From assembly GCA_037576195.1 (NCBI GenBank), contig CM075101.1, forward strand, positions 30,442,001 to 30,506,000: 64,000 nt of DNA. The letters are read 5' to 3'. The notes under the pieces are model-generated. The model saw only the letters and a list, made by a program, of their open reading frames with translations, was not told the DNA's origin and did not search any database. The stretch's first letter is position 1. The number at the start of each line of letters is the position of its first letter. The position numbers were made by a program, and so were the translations under genes. The DNA comes from Phytoseiulus persimilis (taxonomy: Eukaryota; Arthropoda; Arachnida; Mesostigmata; Phytoseiidae). Shown here one piece after another: positions 34,648 through 48,151 of this stretch.

Positions 34648-37600
34648 CTACGGCAAAGAATGCTTTTTGTTTCACTTCTATTGCATGATAGACCGGGCAA
34701 TGATTGCAGCGGTGTTATTCAGGAACTGGCCGATTCGATAAGCCAAAAGTCGCGCAAATCTTTTGAGGGAATCCGTTTTCGGCGGCAACCAGCGACAATG
34801 GTTTGACAACCCTAAGAACACGTGTGGGCAACCACGGTCGCAAATGGGGTTGACCATTGTCGGAGCGCGTCGCATCTCACGCCGGCGACGAAGCGTACAT
34901 CGTCCGACCGTTGGGATCGTCTCCTTTGTTGAATTCGTGTCTTTCGTCATTTTCTTCACTCCATCTCGGGAACAGGCTCCATCGCCCTGAGCCGGGAGTC
35001 GGAAAAGCGAGCCAGGATGGACAGGTTCCGAGTTTAGAGTCGCGAGCCCCGAAGATGCAGCGAAAGCCGGCAATCCCGCCACCGCCGCCCCCCGAATGAA
35101 CACAGCAACAGATCCCGGCCAGTCAAAGCCGAACGACGATCTGCGCAAAGGTTCTTAGTACGTTCGTTAACCGAGTAATGGTTCAACAAACCAAGTGGAC
35201 AGGCGCGCAGACGAGCGAACGGGAATCCGGGCGGGAGGTTTCCACCGACGAAAGAAACCGTTGAACGACGTGAACTTGAAACTGAGACAACGTTGGTCAC
35301 GAAGTTGTTCTTCTCTCTCGAGTTTCAAACCTCGTTGAATGGATGGAAGCAAGCGACCCAGAATTGGAAATGTCACCTGCCATTATCATGTTGCTCGATC
35401 TGAGCTGGATCTGATGTTGTTGGGGATTCAGTGAGAGAATTTCATGCTCGATCGCCTTGGATCGCTACTTTTTCCTCGCCAGCATAGCTCGATATTTTCC
35501 TTCTCCGTGGTGACAACGGTTCTCTGTTTTGCATGAGACGTTTGGGTCTTCGCGTCCGACGAAGCTCAGCGGCTCTCGGCGGGCAACTGACGATCCCCGT
35601 CCGTTCTGTCGGAATTGCCGCGGCGGCGACCGCAATCTTGACCAGCGCTACCACACCTTCGAGGTATCGGTGATGCCGAGAACAATTACTTCCTGCTGTA
35701 TCGAGGCGATGTCTATGCCGGCCGCCGAATCGCCCCACAAAGAAGTCTCAAACCTGTCAGGGACGAAATGGGCTAATGAAGAGGAATTTCTCGATTCCAA
35801 CGAGTCCCGCATATAGAGCTGATCCAATGGCCACTCGAGACAAGTCCAGCTGACCGGCGACTGCCCAATCCGTCACCCAAGGGAATGGTGGCACCAAGTG
35901 GGAAGCCTGCACTCCTGGCGATCTATGACTGGCACCCTTCCATCGATTCGGGCTCCTATGTTTTCAGAAAAATCGTTGATTTCATCGTTCTGAGGTTTGA
36001 GCTTCGGCTCCGGGACCTCTCCGCATGGAGGCGTTCATGTGGGAAATTCCGACGTAATGACTTCACTCTTCCCTTCGGTCGGCGGTGTTGTCGGAAGACC
36101 CCAATAAAACGAAATTCCATTGCAGAAAACGAAACAATCGATCCCAAGCGCGTCGACAGCAAAGGCTCGGCCGTTGCGTGACGTTCTTGTGCCGATACTC
36201 TCGCAATCCTGTAGGCCCCCGTCCTCCAGAGACCTGGCTGGTGAGCGCGCGGAACGACATGGGAAGGCCGCCCACGCTTTGAACTTCCGCTCGAGATGGC
36301 GGCACCACTAGTGGATGTGGCTGTGCAGCACGTGCACGCGCCTTATAGACCAGTAAGCCATCCGGTCGATTGAAATCCCAAAAGTCACAATGAGAACGAA
36401 GCCACAAAATGAAAACGAATCTGCCTGAGAGCGATAAATTCCGCAACCAGTTCTCATCCTCTAGCTCGAAACTCAAAACATCGAACGGGAGCCTCACTCA
36501 TTTTCATGAATATGATGACATAATCAGTCATCAGGCAGTTCGACAGCTTCTCTTGAAATCGTTCGTCTCCGAGTTAAACAATGACAGAAATACGATCGAG
36601 GGCCCCGAAGCCGTACAAGGCGCTATTTCGACAACAAAAACAAACGAATAAATGCCCGCCGCGGTTACGTCTGTCATTGTCGTCACCGTACATTGTTATG
36701 CAAATGTTGGCTCGTCCCCTGAAACGGTTTTTCGCGAGGCAGCAGATGCACAGAAGACAACGGGATCGGGGACTTCAGCCCCATACGTTATCACATAAAC
36801 AGCGGGACGCTCAAATCGAAAAAAAGAAACAATCAAAAAAAAAAAAGAGATCGACCCGAGACCGAGGAAACAATTCAACTATTCAAACCAGAACCAACGG
36901 GTTGCTCCCTGCTTCACCCGGACAGCGCCTGAAAGAGCGGATTCCCGCCGTTGGGTCTCGATGACGGATGGACAAGTGAGCGGATAACCGAAAACGGAAT
37001 CCAGTTAGAAAGGCCGCTCTCTGAGCGACGACCCCTATGGCCCGATGACAAACGACGCGCGGATGAGTGAAGAAATTTTGGAAGGACGTATTCGACAGCT
37101 CTCAACTGAGTGATACACTTTCGGCTTTTCGGTCCGCGCCAATGGCGACGACCAGAGGAGACGTTTTTGTGTTTTGTCGAGTTTTTCTTCCGATCCGAAA
37201 GTCGGTTCAGAACACATTGACAAAAAATATATCGCTCACCAGCCCTTCACCCTCCTTCCATCGTTCGACGCTGAGCGAGCGGCAGCGAGAGCAACAATGG
37301 ATCCTCACGGAGACATGCGTAACCATGAAGTCCCAAACGTGGAGACGCTTCACGAGAAGTGCCGCAGCCACTCAACTTGGCTTTCGGCTGCTATCTCTTG
37401 CATCGGTCCCCGCAGCTGCTGAATTACGAACGAACGAAAGAGGCATCGCGCGAGTCACGGTCAGCGAGGGCGGTCGCTTTCCAGCGGCAGTAGCGGTTGA
37501 CACAAGTGTGACAGATTTCGCTGCTAGATTCGAGCGTAACTCGAGTATCGAACGGCAGCAGGGAGCGCGCTATTGATGTAAGTCGTGACATTCGTCAGCT

Positions 37601-37733
37601 CTGCCCGGAATGGGGAACATTCCGTGTGACATTCGCGGCTCCGAACCGTGCGTTTGACGTCATCGGGTCCCATTCGTCAGGTCACTCTGAGCGCCGAGTT
37701 TCGATGATGCGCCGCCGAGACGTTCTCCATTTT

Positions 37734-37964
37734 TCAGGAGATTTCTGATCTAACGCATTCGCGTCGTTCTCGGCGGACGACGGCCGGCATGGGGAAGAGC
37801 GCGGCGCCAGAAGTTTTATTCATGCGGCAGTCTTCGACTGGTTCAGCGGTACCCATCGGAACAGGAGTCTGGGCTGGGTACGTGTGCGTATGTCTGTCTT
37901 TGACAGCTACAGAAGCAAAAACCCAGCAGCCAGTTGACTCACGACGCTGACCGTTTTCTGGCAT
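37734..37964 (-). CDS. Possible short two-exon gene (53 residues)
   Basis: On the - strand, MPENGQR ends at a GTGAGT donor (exon 37943-37964) and joins after an ACCCAG acceptor to exon 37734-37873, which encodes a Pro/Met/Arg-rich tail and a stop. The unspliced frame is also open over the whole stretch. It could be a short protein, the 5' end of a longer one, or chance. Confidence 0.28.
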   Translation of the reverse strand: MPENGQRRESTGCWVFASVAVKDRHTHTYPAQTPVPMGTAEPVEDCRMNKTSGAALFPMPAVVRRERRECVRSEIS

Positions 37965-40900
37965 TTTTTCCTCTCAGACTCCTCGTCTTCTTCTTCTTTT
38001 TTTTTTTTTCACGAAAACAGACAGACGCCAACAGTGACTGGGCGTAGTCGGCGAGCTGAAACCGTAATTTACGAAGTATCATCCCCGAGCTCTTAATGCT
38101 CCTCAAAGCATGGTGCGACAGCTCCTCGCAGACGGTCTGCCCATCTGAGGATTCAGAATTGATCCGCGTGTGCTGCGTACAACTCGGATACTCTTCGTCT
38201 CTCAGTCTCTTTACGTTCTGAATAATGCCTCGGAGCTGATGTGCCATCTTTGCGTGCGCTCAGTGGAGTGTCGAGCCAGAGATTTATACCACCGAGGAAG
38301 GAGCTAGCTTTTGTCTTGAGTTCTCGGCTGACTGAGAGACCACCTCGGCGAAGCAGCACGCCCTTAATCGGGGAATCGCTCTTCTTCATTCCTTCAGAGC
38401 ATGTTCTCATTTTAAACAACCGGCCACTCCGACTTGTGGCGGATTATTATTTGGAACGCACACAGCCTCTTCCATTTTGTGCCTGTCCCCGGCTTCTTAA
38501 ATTTATATCGACAAGGAAATTAACATCAGGGAACGGTACGCCACCGCTGCACTGCTTGGGTCAGTGGCTCGGAGTGCCCCTCGAGACACGAGGTGTGGCT
38601 CTCCGATTCAACGAAGATTCTCGAGCCGCTTGATCATGGGAGTTTATCAAAACCGACGGTTCGAGATGATTCTGATGACGTTTGACTGTTAAGAACAGAC
38701 GCCCACAAATCAAAGGGAACGAGGTCAGACGAGAACGGTTTCCACGAGCGAGCACTCAGCATTCCGATGTTAAAATCATTTGCGTATGGTGCGTTTTCGG
38801 TGTGTGCTTTCCGTTTTTTGGGAAGTACAAGAGGGGGAGGGGAACCCGTAATTTCTAGGGATATTGAGGGACGGAGGTCGAATTGAGAAGCTTGCATTGA
38901 GTATTGGAGGATAACCGTAATTTTTCTTCTGTTGTAATAGCTACCGCTCACGAAAAATCAGGTGTGTTGTGCCAAGAGTTTTTCGCTCGCATTAATCGCC
39001 CTTGATAGTCACGCCGCGTCGAACGAGCGACTTTTCATTCAACAATGGGTTACGCACTGTTTACAGAGGACAGCGGTGGTTGCAGAATATAATATCTGTC
39101 TATGTAGGTGAGCTGCTGAGAACCCGCTGCCAATTGAATGAGCGCCGCAGCGAATCGCGTGCCTCACGCCTCGTGACGTTGATATGGTACTTCGATTCTG
39201 GAACGACAAATGTAACCCGATGTTTAATCGGATACACCGTCAAATGATTTCGCTGCCGTTCATCTTATCGTTGCTTCAAATCATAACCTCCAAACTTGAG
39301 ACACTGGAACGGCACAAGTGGGAGAACAGGAAAGCGTTCCTAGATCTCGCCACGAGGGCACGGTCGGGGATTATTATCGATGGTTTTAAGTTTGGAAGCC
39401 GAGACTCCCAGAGTTCAGCGAGGCCCTGGCCTACATGAGGTAGAGATTTCAGCTCAGATCAAGAACTGCGAGGAGGTGATCGATTGATCTGTTAGGGAGC
39501 AGCTATCCTTCCCGCGGGTCGCTCCGCAACGAACGAAGAAATTGCAACGGGAGCCCAGGATATGTCGACTTCGGGCGGCAAAGATTTTCTGTCGGAGCTC
39601 CACCTTGAATTCAATGCTGAGATTGGTTTCCCGCGATGACAACAAGCGTTTGGCGCGACTCAAGCTTCGAAGAGAAAATCCACGGCCTTGAAACGTGATT
39701 CTCCGGACGCGTCTTTCCGCGAATCGGCCCGCGCGAGGCGTGTGGGTCTCCGTACAGCGTGAATCCGCGGAATTCGACCCCGCTGTTAGTGCGCGAACAG
39801 CCACGACTGGAAAACAACTGTATTCAACTACACCGCTTGAGGAGCCATCACACCGAAATGCGATGGGCTTTATCGGTCGGTTCCCGAGCAAGCTTGCTGA
39901 TGCCCTGTTTCCACTCCAACGGAGCTCAGGCATTCGTTCGGCCAAGGATCATCTGCTCCAATTGACGACTATCCGGGCTGAACCAACGGAACAGCGCGCG
40001 CTCAGGTTCAGGTCTCGCTCGCATTGACACATTTACGTAACTGAGCGTTGCTCGTGATCCCGGTGCATCACTCGATGACGTCCGGGCTCGTTGGCGAGGT
40101 TGTAGGCACGGAAAAAATTATCCCCTCAAGTCAGCCTTGTTCTGAAAGCCTCCCGATCGGGATTGGTCCCTAAACGATTGCCTTGAGCTGGATCGAGTTC
40201 GATGGAGCCCGCTCGGGGCCCTACCGAAACGGGACGATAATCGACATAGGTGTCTGGCCTCCTACAAGCTGCTCACTTCCGACGACGGAGAGCGCGAACC
40301 CGCATTCATCAGTCTCGCTTCCCAACTAGACTGCCCTCATACGGAACAGATGATGTTCGCGCGGTTTGAGAATCTCGCGCCGCGAGGATGATGTTTCGCG
40401 CAGTACATAGCAACATTCGGTCAAGAACGTTCCGTCAGATGCGAACTTGCTGCGTCGGAATGCGAAGGGCTCCGCTGCTCCCGCTTGTGATCTTGCGCGT
40501 CCATAGGTCCCGACGTCAACCTCGTTTTCTTGTGAGCTCGAGTGTTCTGGAACATTGCTACGCAGAGACATTCATTGGAATCGTGGCCAGCGTTCAGTGG
40601 CCTGACTCCATCAGAAAGATCACAATGCATGAGCTTGCCTGCCTGAAGTCGAGCAACGACCGGTGAAATTTGCAATTCTGACATAACTCTGGATGCAGAG
40701 ATATGTCCACAAAGGTTTCGCATCGGGGCCGTTTCCTGTAGGGAATATTCCTGTGTCACCGTTTGTCTTCAGGGCGAAGAATCACCCCATGCGGCAGCTT
40801 TCAGCACGAAGGGACGCGGACGACCCGGTGACAACGTCAAGGCAGCGGGGTTCCCGAATTTCCTCGGAATTCGGTTCATCTGACACGGCGCTCGGACTGA

Positions 40901-41832
40901 TCAGAAACGGCGGACGCTGGAGCGCCGATAGCAGTAGCTTAGATGTGCAACGGTTTCGATTTCCATTTCCGGGAATGAATCGATTCCAGTGTTCATGTTT
41001 CAACACAATTACCGATTGATAGTTATCATCGGAGACATCTGAACAGACTAAGAGTAAAGAACGCCCGATTTTCTGTTCGGAACGGAGGATTCCCGCGGTG
41101 TGGGCGAGTCCTTCGGATGTATCCCACAGAAGAGCAAGACCATCGTTTGTCTGTATAGAGCTACTTTCCTCTCAACTTGGAGCATACTCTCATCGAAATT
41201 CATTGCTCGATTCTGACATCGTAACTCGACATTCATGGTTCAATTCTGGCATGGTAACATCTGGTCAGGATGCGACTTTTCCAACTCATTTCGATCGCGA
41301 GCTTCTATGTATCGACGGTTCCGGCTGGCGAGCCCTCGTACCAGAGAACGCTCCGTCTCCGAGAGAAAACTCGAATCATGGAAGCAATGTACGAGCATGC
41401 ATCATTTGTCTCGAGCACCGCGACGCGTCGTCCAAGCCAACATTGGGACCGGAGTGACTCTCGAAAGTTCAATTTAGAAACATTTCCTAACCGCGGCTCT
41501 CCTGAACTGGAGCCAGTGTGTCCTCGCACTTTGCCCATGCTTCGTTTGCGAGAATCAATCTGTGAAGGCTGCCCGACGAGTGGGGACGACAATTTTCCCG
41601 CGAGAAAATTATTTGTAGATGGGAAATTCCGACTCGTTCCGAATGGATGACTGAATGGACGGCGGAACGTAAACGGTGCCGAACGGAGGTCTAATGGCAA
41701 GGAATCCTTCTGGGTGGCCCCGCCATTCAAAAAGGAGTTTTTAGTTATCCGCGTAGGAGGCAGGGAGGTCTGGTTTCGGCCGAAGTTCCCTTGACCAACG
41801 GGCTCCGGACCCCTGTGCACAATCAGAGCTAA
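37965..41832. other. Stretch without a recognisable gene
   Basis: A + frame at 39,122-39,438 (about 104 codons, containing VLRFWNDKCNPMFNRIHRQM) is the most protein-like, but it has no known relatives that I can name and no clear splice partners. A poly-T tract lies near 37,998-38,010. Other frames overlap on opposite strands. Confidence 0.4.
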
Positions 41833-42552
41833 CTTGTGGCTTGTGAGCTCCCATACAGCTCAGACTGCAACGCACTGCGGCATCCGAACACGACAGTTGT
41901 TCCTTGGGACCTTCTTGTCAGCCCTGAAGTTCCAACCTCCCCCTCCCTCCACGTCATTGGCGTTCCAGCCCCTTCTGCAGCTCGGGTCATTCTGTACCAG
42001 TCGCGATCCGCACTCGATTCGAACTTTTGGCAAACATTGACATCTGGGGAAAAAATGTCATGCTCACGTCTTCAGCTTTCTCCACGGTCACCGGATCCGT
42101 GGCTGCCTCTGGACGCTTTTTCGCTATCAGGTCCTTCACTCCGTCACCGGGTGACCACGAGCAAAGTCACGCAGACCCAGGCAACCCAGTCGGTTCCCGG
42201 TCTCAAGAGCCATTCGAAGGAACATGGCAAATCTACGCGGGACGCAAATACGGGACGGTTCTGGGCAAATCGTACACCTATACGATATTATATCCACGCG
42301 CCGGCAGACGCCGCGATGCGCGAGAGGCGAGTGGTTTTCATGAAGACAATACCACTGGCCACGGGACTGGTCGCAGCTGAACAATGCTCTGCAGATATGG
42401 AGCATGGCTTTCACTGCAGCAGGCACAAACATTGGACCGAAGCGACCTTAACGCCCACAATACACGATGCGGTCACGATCGTTCTCTGGACCCGAAACAG
42501 AAATAGAGCCGGTGGGGACGCCGGTCGGCTAAAGGAGAGCAAACACCTCTGA
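41833..42552 (+). CDS. Longest unassigned open frame (240 codons), no recognised domain
   Basis: This frame is free of stops for 240 codons, the longest in the window after the CRAL-TRIO gene. At this base composition a random frame of such length would be unusual but not impossible in 64 kb. The translation is rich in Ser, Thr, Pro and Arg and has no signal peptide, membrane span or motif I know. A second + frame is open for 117 codons inside it. It could be a single large exon, a remnant, or chance. Confidence 0.22.
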   Translation, partial: LVACELPYSSDCNALRHPNTTVVPWDLLVSPEVPTSPSLHVIGVPAPSAARVILYQSRSALDSNFWQTLTSGEKMSCSRLQLSPRSPDPWLPLDAFSLSGPSLRHRVTTSKVTQTQATQSVPGLKSHSKEHGKSTRDANTGRFWANRTPIRYYIHAPADAAMRERRVVFMKTIPLATGLVAAEQCSADMEHGFHCSRHKHWTEATLTPTIHDAVTIVLWTRNRNRAGGDAGRLKESKHL

Positions 42553-44279
42553 GATTCCTCCTCTCGTTCCACCTATCTTGGTGTCGCATTCTGAAGTTGG
42601 GAAAGAGGGTCCGTCTGAGGGGACAAAGGGAATGGATCTCCCACCGAGCTGAAGGTTCCGTGAAGCGCAAGAGTCCTGCCCCACGAGACCTTTGTGAACA
42701 CCTTGCAGTAGGACTGGAAGCTGGAAAACCAGTTACAGTTTCCATTACTAACATGCTGGGCAACTGGAGGCTCTGGGATTCATCCAGCCGCTTGCGCGAT
42801 CCACAGGATTCTATCCAGCGGAGTTTGGCGACAAGTGATCCATCAAGCTTAATGGACTTTCGCTGTCTGCAAGGAGCCTGATTCAAATTTAGACGCTTCC
42901 CGGAAAAATGATGGCGACGCTGAAGTCGACGATGATGCTGAGGATACTTGTGATCGACGGATCCGCAGCGCGGAATGGAAAAGCCGCTTCACAGGCGATC
43001 GATCGTCTAAGATCTATATTAATAGCTATTTAGCGGGGAAATGAATGACCTGCTCCCGCGTGTGTCTGCTCACCCTCTATCGTGCGCGCGCAATGCGTCG
43101 TTTGAGAGCAGGCGAACCAATCGCGCCCCGCGTTCCGGTGAAGAAGAGAACGGTCACTGGCCGGTTCAGGCCGATGAGATCGAGCAGTCGGAAACGCGAT
43201 CGAGCAAATAACGGACACAACCAGAACAGGCGCAGGTCGCGGAAGAATTGTCACGGCTCATCCGTGCCGAACGACTCCGAGCAGCCCACTCAGACGCCGC
43301 CGAGGAAGAACCCCGAAAACACGTCTAGATGACAAAAAGTGATTATTCTCTGGTATTTCCCGATGCCAGAGTGTTCTGAGATAAACGCCGACTGTGGTCC
43401 GCTCGTGGATCACCGTGGTTTCGGATGCGAAACCCGGAGAAAGCTAGCGGACAAGTGGAGAAAGAGGCCGAAGGAATCCCGGAAGCCGCGTTTCGGGGTG
43501 GGTGCGAGACTGGAACGAAAACGAGGCGCTCCAGCAACGCTCGTTCGCAAACAGATTCTTCTCCCTCGGGGCAGAAGACAACGAAAATTGGGTAAATCGC
43601 TCTATTTCAGCTTTACTTCCACTGCTGCATTGCTGAATCCGACCACAGAATGATTTTCGAAGGCTTCTGCGTGCCGCTGGTACCGCGCTTCCACAGAAAT
43701 TCGTTGTCCGTGAGGATCTGTTTGATCTTGTTCAGTGTTGAGCGTTCCCCAGGCCGGACGGGTTCGCTGGAATCTCATCCTCTTCTCTCCTCAGATCTGC
43801 TGCCGGTTTTCTCACGTAGACTTACAAGGCTATAGCCTTGAGCGGAGAGTTCCCGGTTGGCGTCGAAACGCCACGATCTATTTCCAGATCATTCCCAATT
43901 ATTCTACTTTTCGGAAAGCCCGAGTTCCATGAGAGTGTTGCCTTCAGTGGCATCGGAGGGAGCTGTTGTCGATGCTGGCCAAGCTCGTTTAGAGCATCTC
44001 TCCTTCTGTTTCCCAGGCCCAATCAGCCAGACTGTTAATCAATACGAAAACTACAGAATGTACGCCAATCATCGTGGCTACTGAGCACATTGCTCGCTTC
44101 ATCGCGCGCACGCTCTTCGGCCCGCCAGCCGCGGATGGTCAGCTGGAGATGTTCACGATGGAATTAGGATCGTTCTCTCATTAGATAGCTGCAGCTTTGC
44201 TACGAAGCGGCTGGATTCCGACGGAGAACTCACAATCAGACGACCAAAGTGGTCCCGTCCGGATGTAAGAAGCGTCTGG

Positions 44280-44543
44280 CTACTTATATGGATAGATCAG
44301 AGCCGAGAAAAATCTATTCAATGCAGACATCCGGCGAAGCGCATGAAGAGAGTTCGGAACAGAGCCGTTATGAGGAGACCAGTAATCCAGAGCCACTTCG
44401 AACTGAAATAAAGCTGAAGTACTGAAATCAGGAGTCAATTTCCCCTCGGAGCCTCCCCCTCGGAAAGTTACGAAAAGATCTGGCCCCGTAAAACTCCCCA
44501 GCTTGTCAGATGGCAGGCGCCTCCTGCTCGCGAACAATTTCAC
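44280..44543 (-). CDS. Open frame of 87 codons, possible terminal exon
   Basis: On the - strand the frame encodes a mixed, natural-looking sequence (GPDLFVTFRGGGSEGKL, then FQFEVALDYWSPHNGS) and ends in TAG. There is no ATG at its start, so it would be a 3' exon; a convincing acceptor was not found. A further - strand exon candidate with a GTGAGT donor lies just downstream at about 44,233-44,276, which would instead argue for continued splicing. Confidence 0.22.
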   Translation of the reverse strand: MKLFASRRRLPSDKLGSFTGPDLFVTFRGGGSEGKLTPDFSTSALFQFEVALDYWSPHNGSVPNSLHALRRMSALNRFFSALIYPYK

Positions 44544-46279
44544 AGTCAGTGCCCGGGACTAGTTTCCGAGCTTCCGTTTTCACCATTTCAGTAGCTTCAT
44601 TCGGGAGAATGGGATTCCGTGCCACCCCTCGGTGGCACCAAGTTTCCAAATCAGGCGAGAATTGAGGGAAACACCGAAGCGTGAACGAGTTGGAGAAAAA
44701 TCAGTCAACTCAACCACGATCGGCCACAGCAATCAGTTTTCCCGTTCATTCGCCTATACATCCATTTGGCCATCAAACCGTCCATCCATGAGCTCAGGTG
44801 TCAGAACCGGTCCCTTTCTACCTTGTCCTACAGGTCTGTTTCCAAAGTTGGAGCTTGAACCGAGTTCCGGGAGTTCGCGGTGTTCCTCTTCACCACTTAT
44901 CCGGTGTGTCGATCACAAAGCGGCCGCAGCTTCTTCTCCATCAAACACCGCACGAACTTGAACCTCACGCGATTAGCAACGGAGTCTCGAACCACGATTC
45001 CTTCACGGAGAGAAATTTCGACAGGATTATTTAACAGTCTAAGGCCCAGTCACTCATCTGCTATGGAGCACAACTATTGGCTGATGCGCGTGGCTCGATC
45101 TCCCAGTCCGACCGCCCAACTCGTTCCCATATTGGGTGAAAACTCTACAAACGTTTCCAGAGCCGACCATCTCGGAATGCAACAAAGCGCCGAACAGTCC
45201 CGCCCACCGAATGAGCGTCAATCGGAGAATATAATTCATCGGATACTTAAAATTTGGTTCGACACCGTAGCCGTGGCTCCGTAGCGTTCACTTCAAAGCT
45301 CGCTTCTGGAAATCCTCGCGTCCGCCGTCTCGTTTCCTGAACAACGTGCTAGACTTCGGAACCAATGCTTAGGACAGCCGAGCTCGCTGAAACCATATAT
45401 CTAAGCTCCACGGTTGACGCATGTGCATTTCATACGAATTTCATGTTGTTTTGGAATGAACCTTCGTTGATAAGAGTCGTTGAGGCGACTTAGTAATTTA
45501 TGTGAATCGGGTCGAAGATACGAGTGCGATATCTGTCAGCGAAGCAGCGCGGGCGCTGCTCTCCGACGCGCTTGTGATTGGCGTATCTGATAGCTACATC
45601 ATTGGCTTGAGCGCCGGTGACGAGATAAGAACAGTTGGACACGATCGATAAGGAGCGATTGATTTCGAAGGAGGGAGAGCGAAGGAGTATTTGGCGAACC
45701 ACTGCATGGCTCGTACGATGACAACATTCCGGATTTCAGTTGACCATCCCGTTTCCGACAAAATTCTGCTGCTGGTGACGATCGCAATTAGGAAACGGCT
45801 GGATTCGTGAATCGCGAGAATGCGTCAGGCACCGAGAAACCCTCAATCTGACCACGAAGCTCGGTTGCCCCGAGAGCCGCCTCGATATCAAGCGGGAATT
45901 ATTTCAGGCTTCCATCCGACTGAACGACGAGAAGAGCCTGCAGAAGGGAACAGAACAGTGTCAGATCGGTGCCACGACTTCAAGACGACACAAAAAAGTT
46001 GTCGTTGCTTGCTTCGCTCCTCGTTTTCACTGAACATCGTCTGAAGAAAAAGCGCTCCTAAGCCACTGCGCGGAACGCTTTCCACCTTCAAGTTATCACG
46101 GACCGCAATTAGAAGAAACCAACACATCAAGAAACGAGTCCGTCTAGCTTTGAAGACTTTTCTGGACTTTGCTTCCTCCGGTCGTCTGACTTGGTTCATT
46201 GGCCACTTTTTCTCAGTTAATTCGTTTAGTTCGGTGTGGCATAGGATCGGTCCACAACCACATCGAGTTGGCTGCAGCC

Positions 46280-46545
46280 GTCCGGGGGTTATTGCTATTG
46301 TTGTTGTTGACGTTGATGCCACTGCTGTTGTGGTTCTTGTTGCGGTTGTCGCTGCTTCGGTTCTCATGAGAGACATGGCTCCGCGGTTTTTCTTATTCAC
46401 GAAGTAGGCCACTAGCAGCGAAGAAGATCACGCCGATGCAGTTACTACCAGCACTTTGCCAACGACGACAATCGCGACAACAACAACGAGGAGCACCAAA
46501 ACGACAACAACAAAAGTCGCAACGACAACAACAAGACAGTAAACG
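46280..46545. repeat. Degenerate GTT-rich and CAA-rich tracts in inverted orientation
   Basis: A roughly 85-bp tract dominated by GTT-type triplets (46,280-46,365) is followed about 90 bp later by a roughly 90-bp tract of CAA/CGA-type triplets (46,455-46,545), which is close to its reverse complement. The two could pair into a long imperfect hairpin. The Thr-rich and Gln-rich frames over them are low-complexity translation, not evidence of genes. Confidence 0.75.
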
Positions 46546-48151
46546 ATTGAACGGATGGAAAGATGGCATGACGGGACAGACAGCCACCTCTCCAGAGTTC
46601 ATTGCGCTTCGCTTTTGGATTCTGATCCCGGCCGCCGTTACGATGAGCGGCTGGTTGAAAACAGAGACGGCCGTTCGTCTCATTTCAGACACTCGCAGAT
46701 GGAAGGGAATCTCATGGAGATAAGGGACGGTCAGGAAGGGTCCGACGAGGTTTTCGAACATGCAATGGTTTGTGAGCAATCGAGTAACTGATGATAATCT
46801 ACCGTCGATCCGAACCGCAACGACCTCAAGGAGGAGGATGCATCTCGAATCAGTATTCGGGTAGGTCGCTGCAGTTATGTCTGATCAGGTTTTTGAAACG
46901 GGTTCCGGATGAGATCTGGATTCACGCATGCTTAGTCATCGAGGGCTCCTGGGAACTCATTTCCTTGACCTCTAAAAACTCAAATACTTCATTTACGTCA
47001 GAGCTTCCATTTTTCAACTGTTTTTGTCGTCCCAGATTCTTCATTTTGCTTCGTCTCTGAAGACTTCTTTTACGGCCACTCCCGTGACCCGTGGTGGGAA
47101 CAAACCCTCCGCTCCGCGGACTTCGCGAGGTTTTTTCGGTTGGGCCGGCCCTCGCGGGAGTTCACAAAATTTTCGGAATCAACAGTATTAACAAGGCTCC
47201 AGAGGGCCACAAAATTAAGTGAAAACGATGGAGAATCTCGAAAAGGCCCCTGTTTCTCTCAAGAGCCCTCAACAGGAAAGCGCAAATGTTGGCTCGAAAT
47301 GAAGTACTGAAACCGATGGGCGTGCGAGGAAAATTAGATACCAATCTAAATATAAGAATGATAAATTGCTGCTTTGTGGAATTCCAGCGTTAGTTGGATG
47401 GTTGATGCGAACCGTGTCTCGAATAAGACGCACCGCTGCTCAATCCAGTCGAACAACAACGATTCCGTTGATTTCCAGATTCTTCATCGACGAATCGAGG
47501 CCCGATGTGAGTGAAACACGATTCTTTCTCCCGAACACTGAAGAGTGCTTACTTGCTCCTGAAGGGATCGGGAACCTCGACTGACGGCACGACTGCTGGT
47601 TACCGAGCTTTTGCGCCGAACTTATCGAGAGCTCGTGAGATACGGGAATCCGCTCCTCGGAGAACTCGAGTTCGTACTCGTTCTCATCGTATCATTGCAT
47701 AAATAAAATAACACACACTCGAGTAAACTCATTGAGAATCTCGGAGTCGTTTCGTGACTCACAGACTGCTTCGAGGTCTTGAAGTCGTAGTCCTCGATAC
47801 AAAAAAATATTGGACGGACAATGGACGATTGTATCGATCGCTGGAGCACGGAATTCCGAAGTTTCCGCATGCCTTCCTTGTGTCTCACTTTCGGGTTGGC
47901 GTTCCTGATAGAGCCTCGTTAATTGTGGAAGTCGAACAAGTCAAAAGCGGACGCGATTTGAAAATGATAATTTTCTGTAACCTCACAACAACAATGTGCC
48001 CACGCGTGGGCCACTCGTACTTCCGTTGTGCGCGCGAGCGTCGTGTGTCCAGATGGATCTATTGCTACGGCTGACTGTTCGACTGAATCAATGGATCACC
48101 TGCTTTCCAGTTCGGAACCGATTCCGCTGCTGTTCGTCTCAACCTGCGATG

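Noticed and set aside
36295-37422. + strand pair of exons (MAAPLVDVAVQHVH..., then a 37.2-kb exon)
   Set aside because: The start and donor at 36,295-36,352 are attractive, but the second exon competes with a - strand exon having both a better acceptor and a GTGAGC donor; not resolved enough to annotate.
45888-46412. 174-codon - strand frame rich in Thr
   Set aside because: Openness comes from the GTT-rich tract on the opposite strand; no motif and no splice context.
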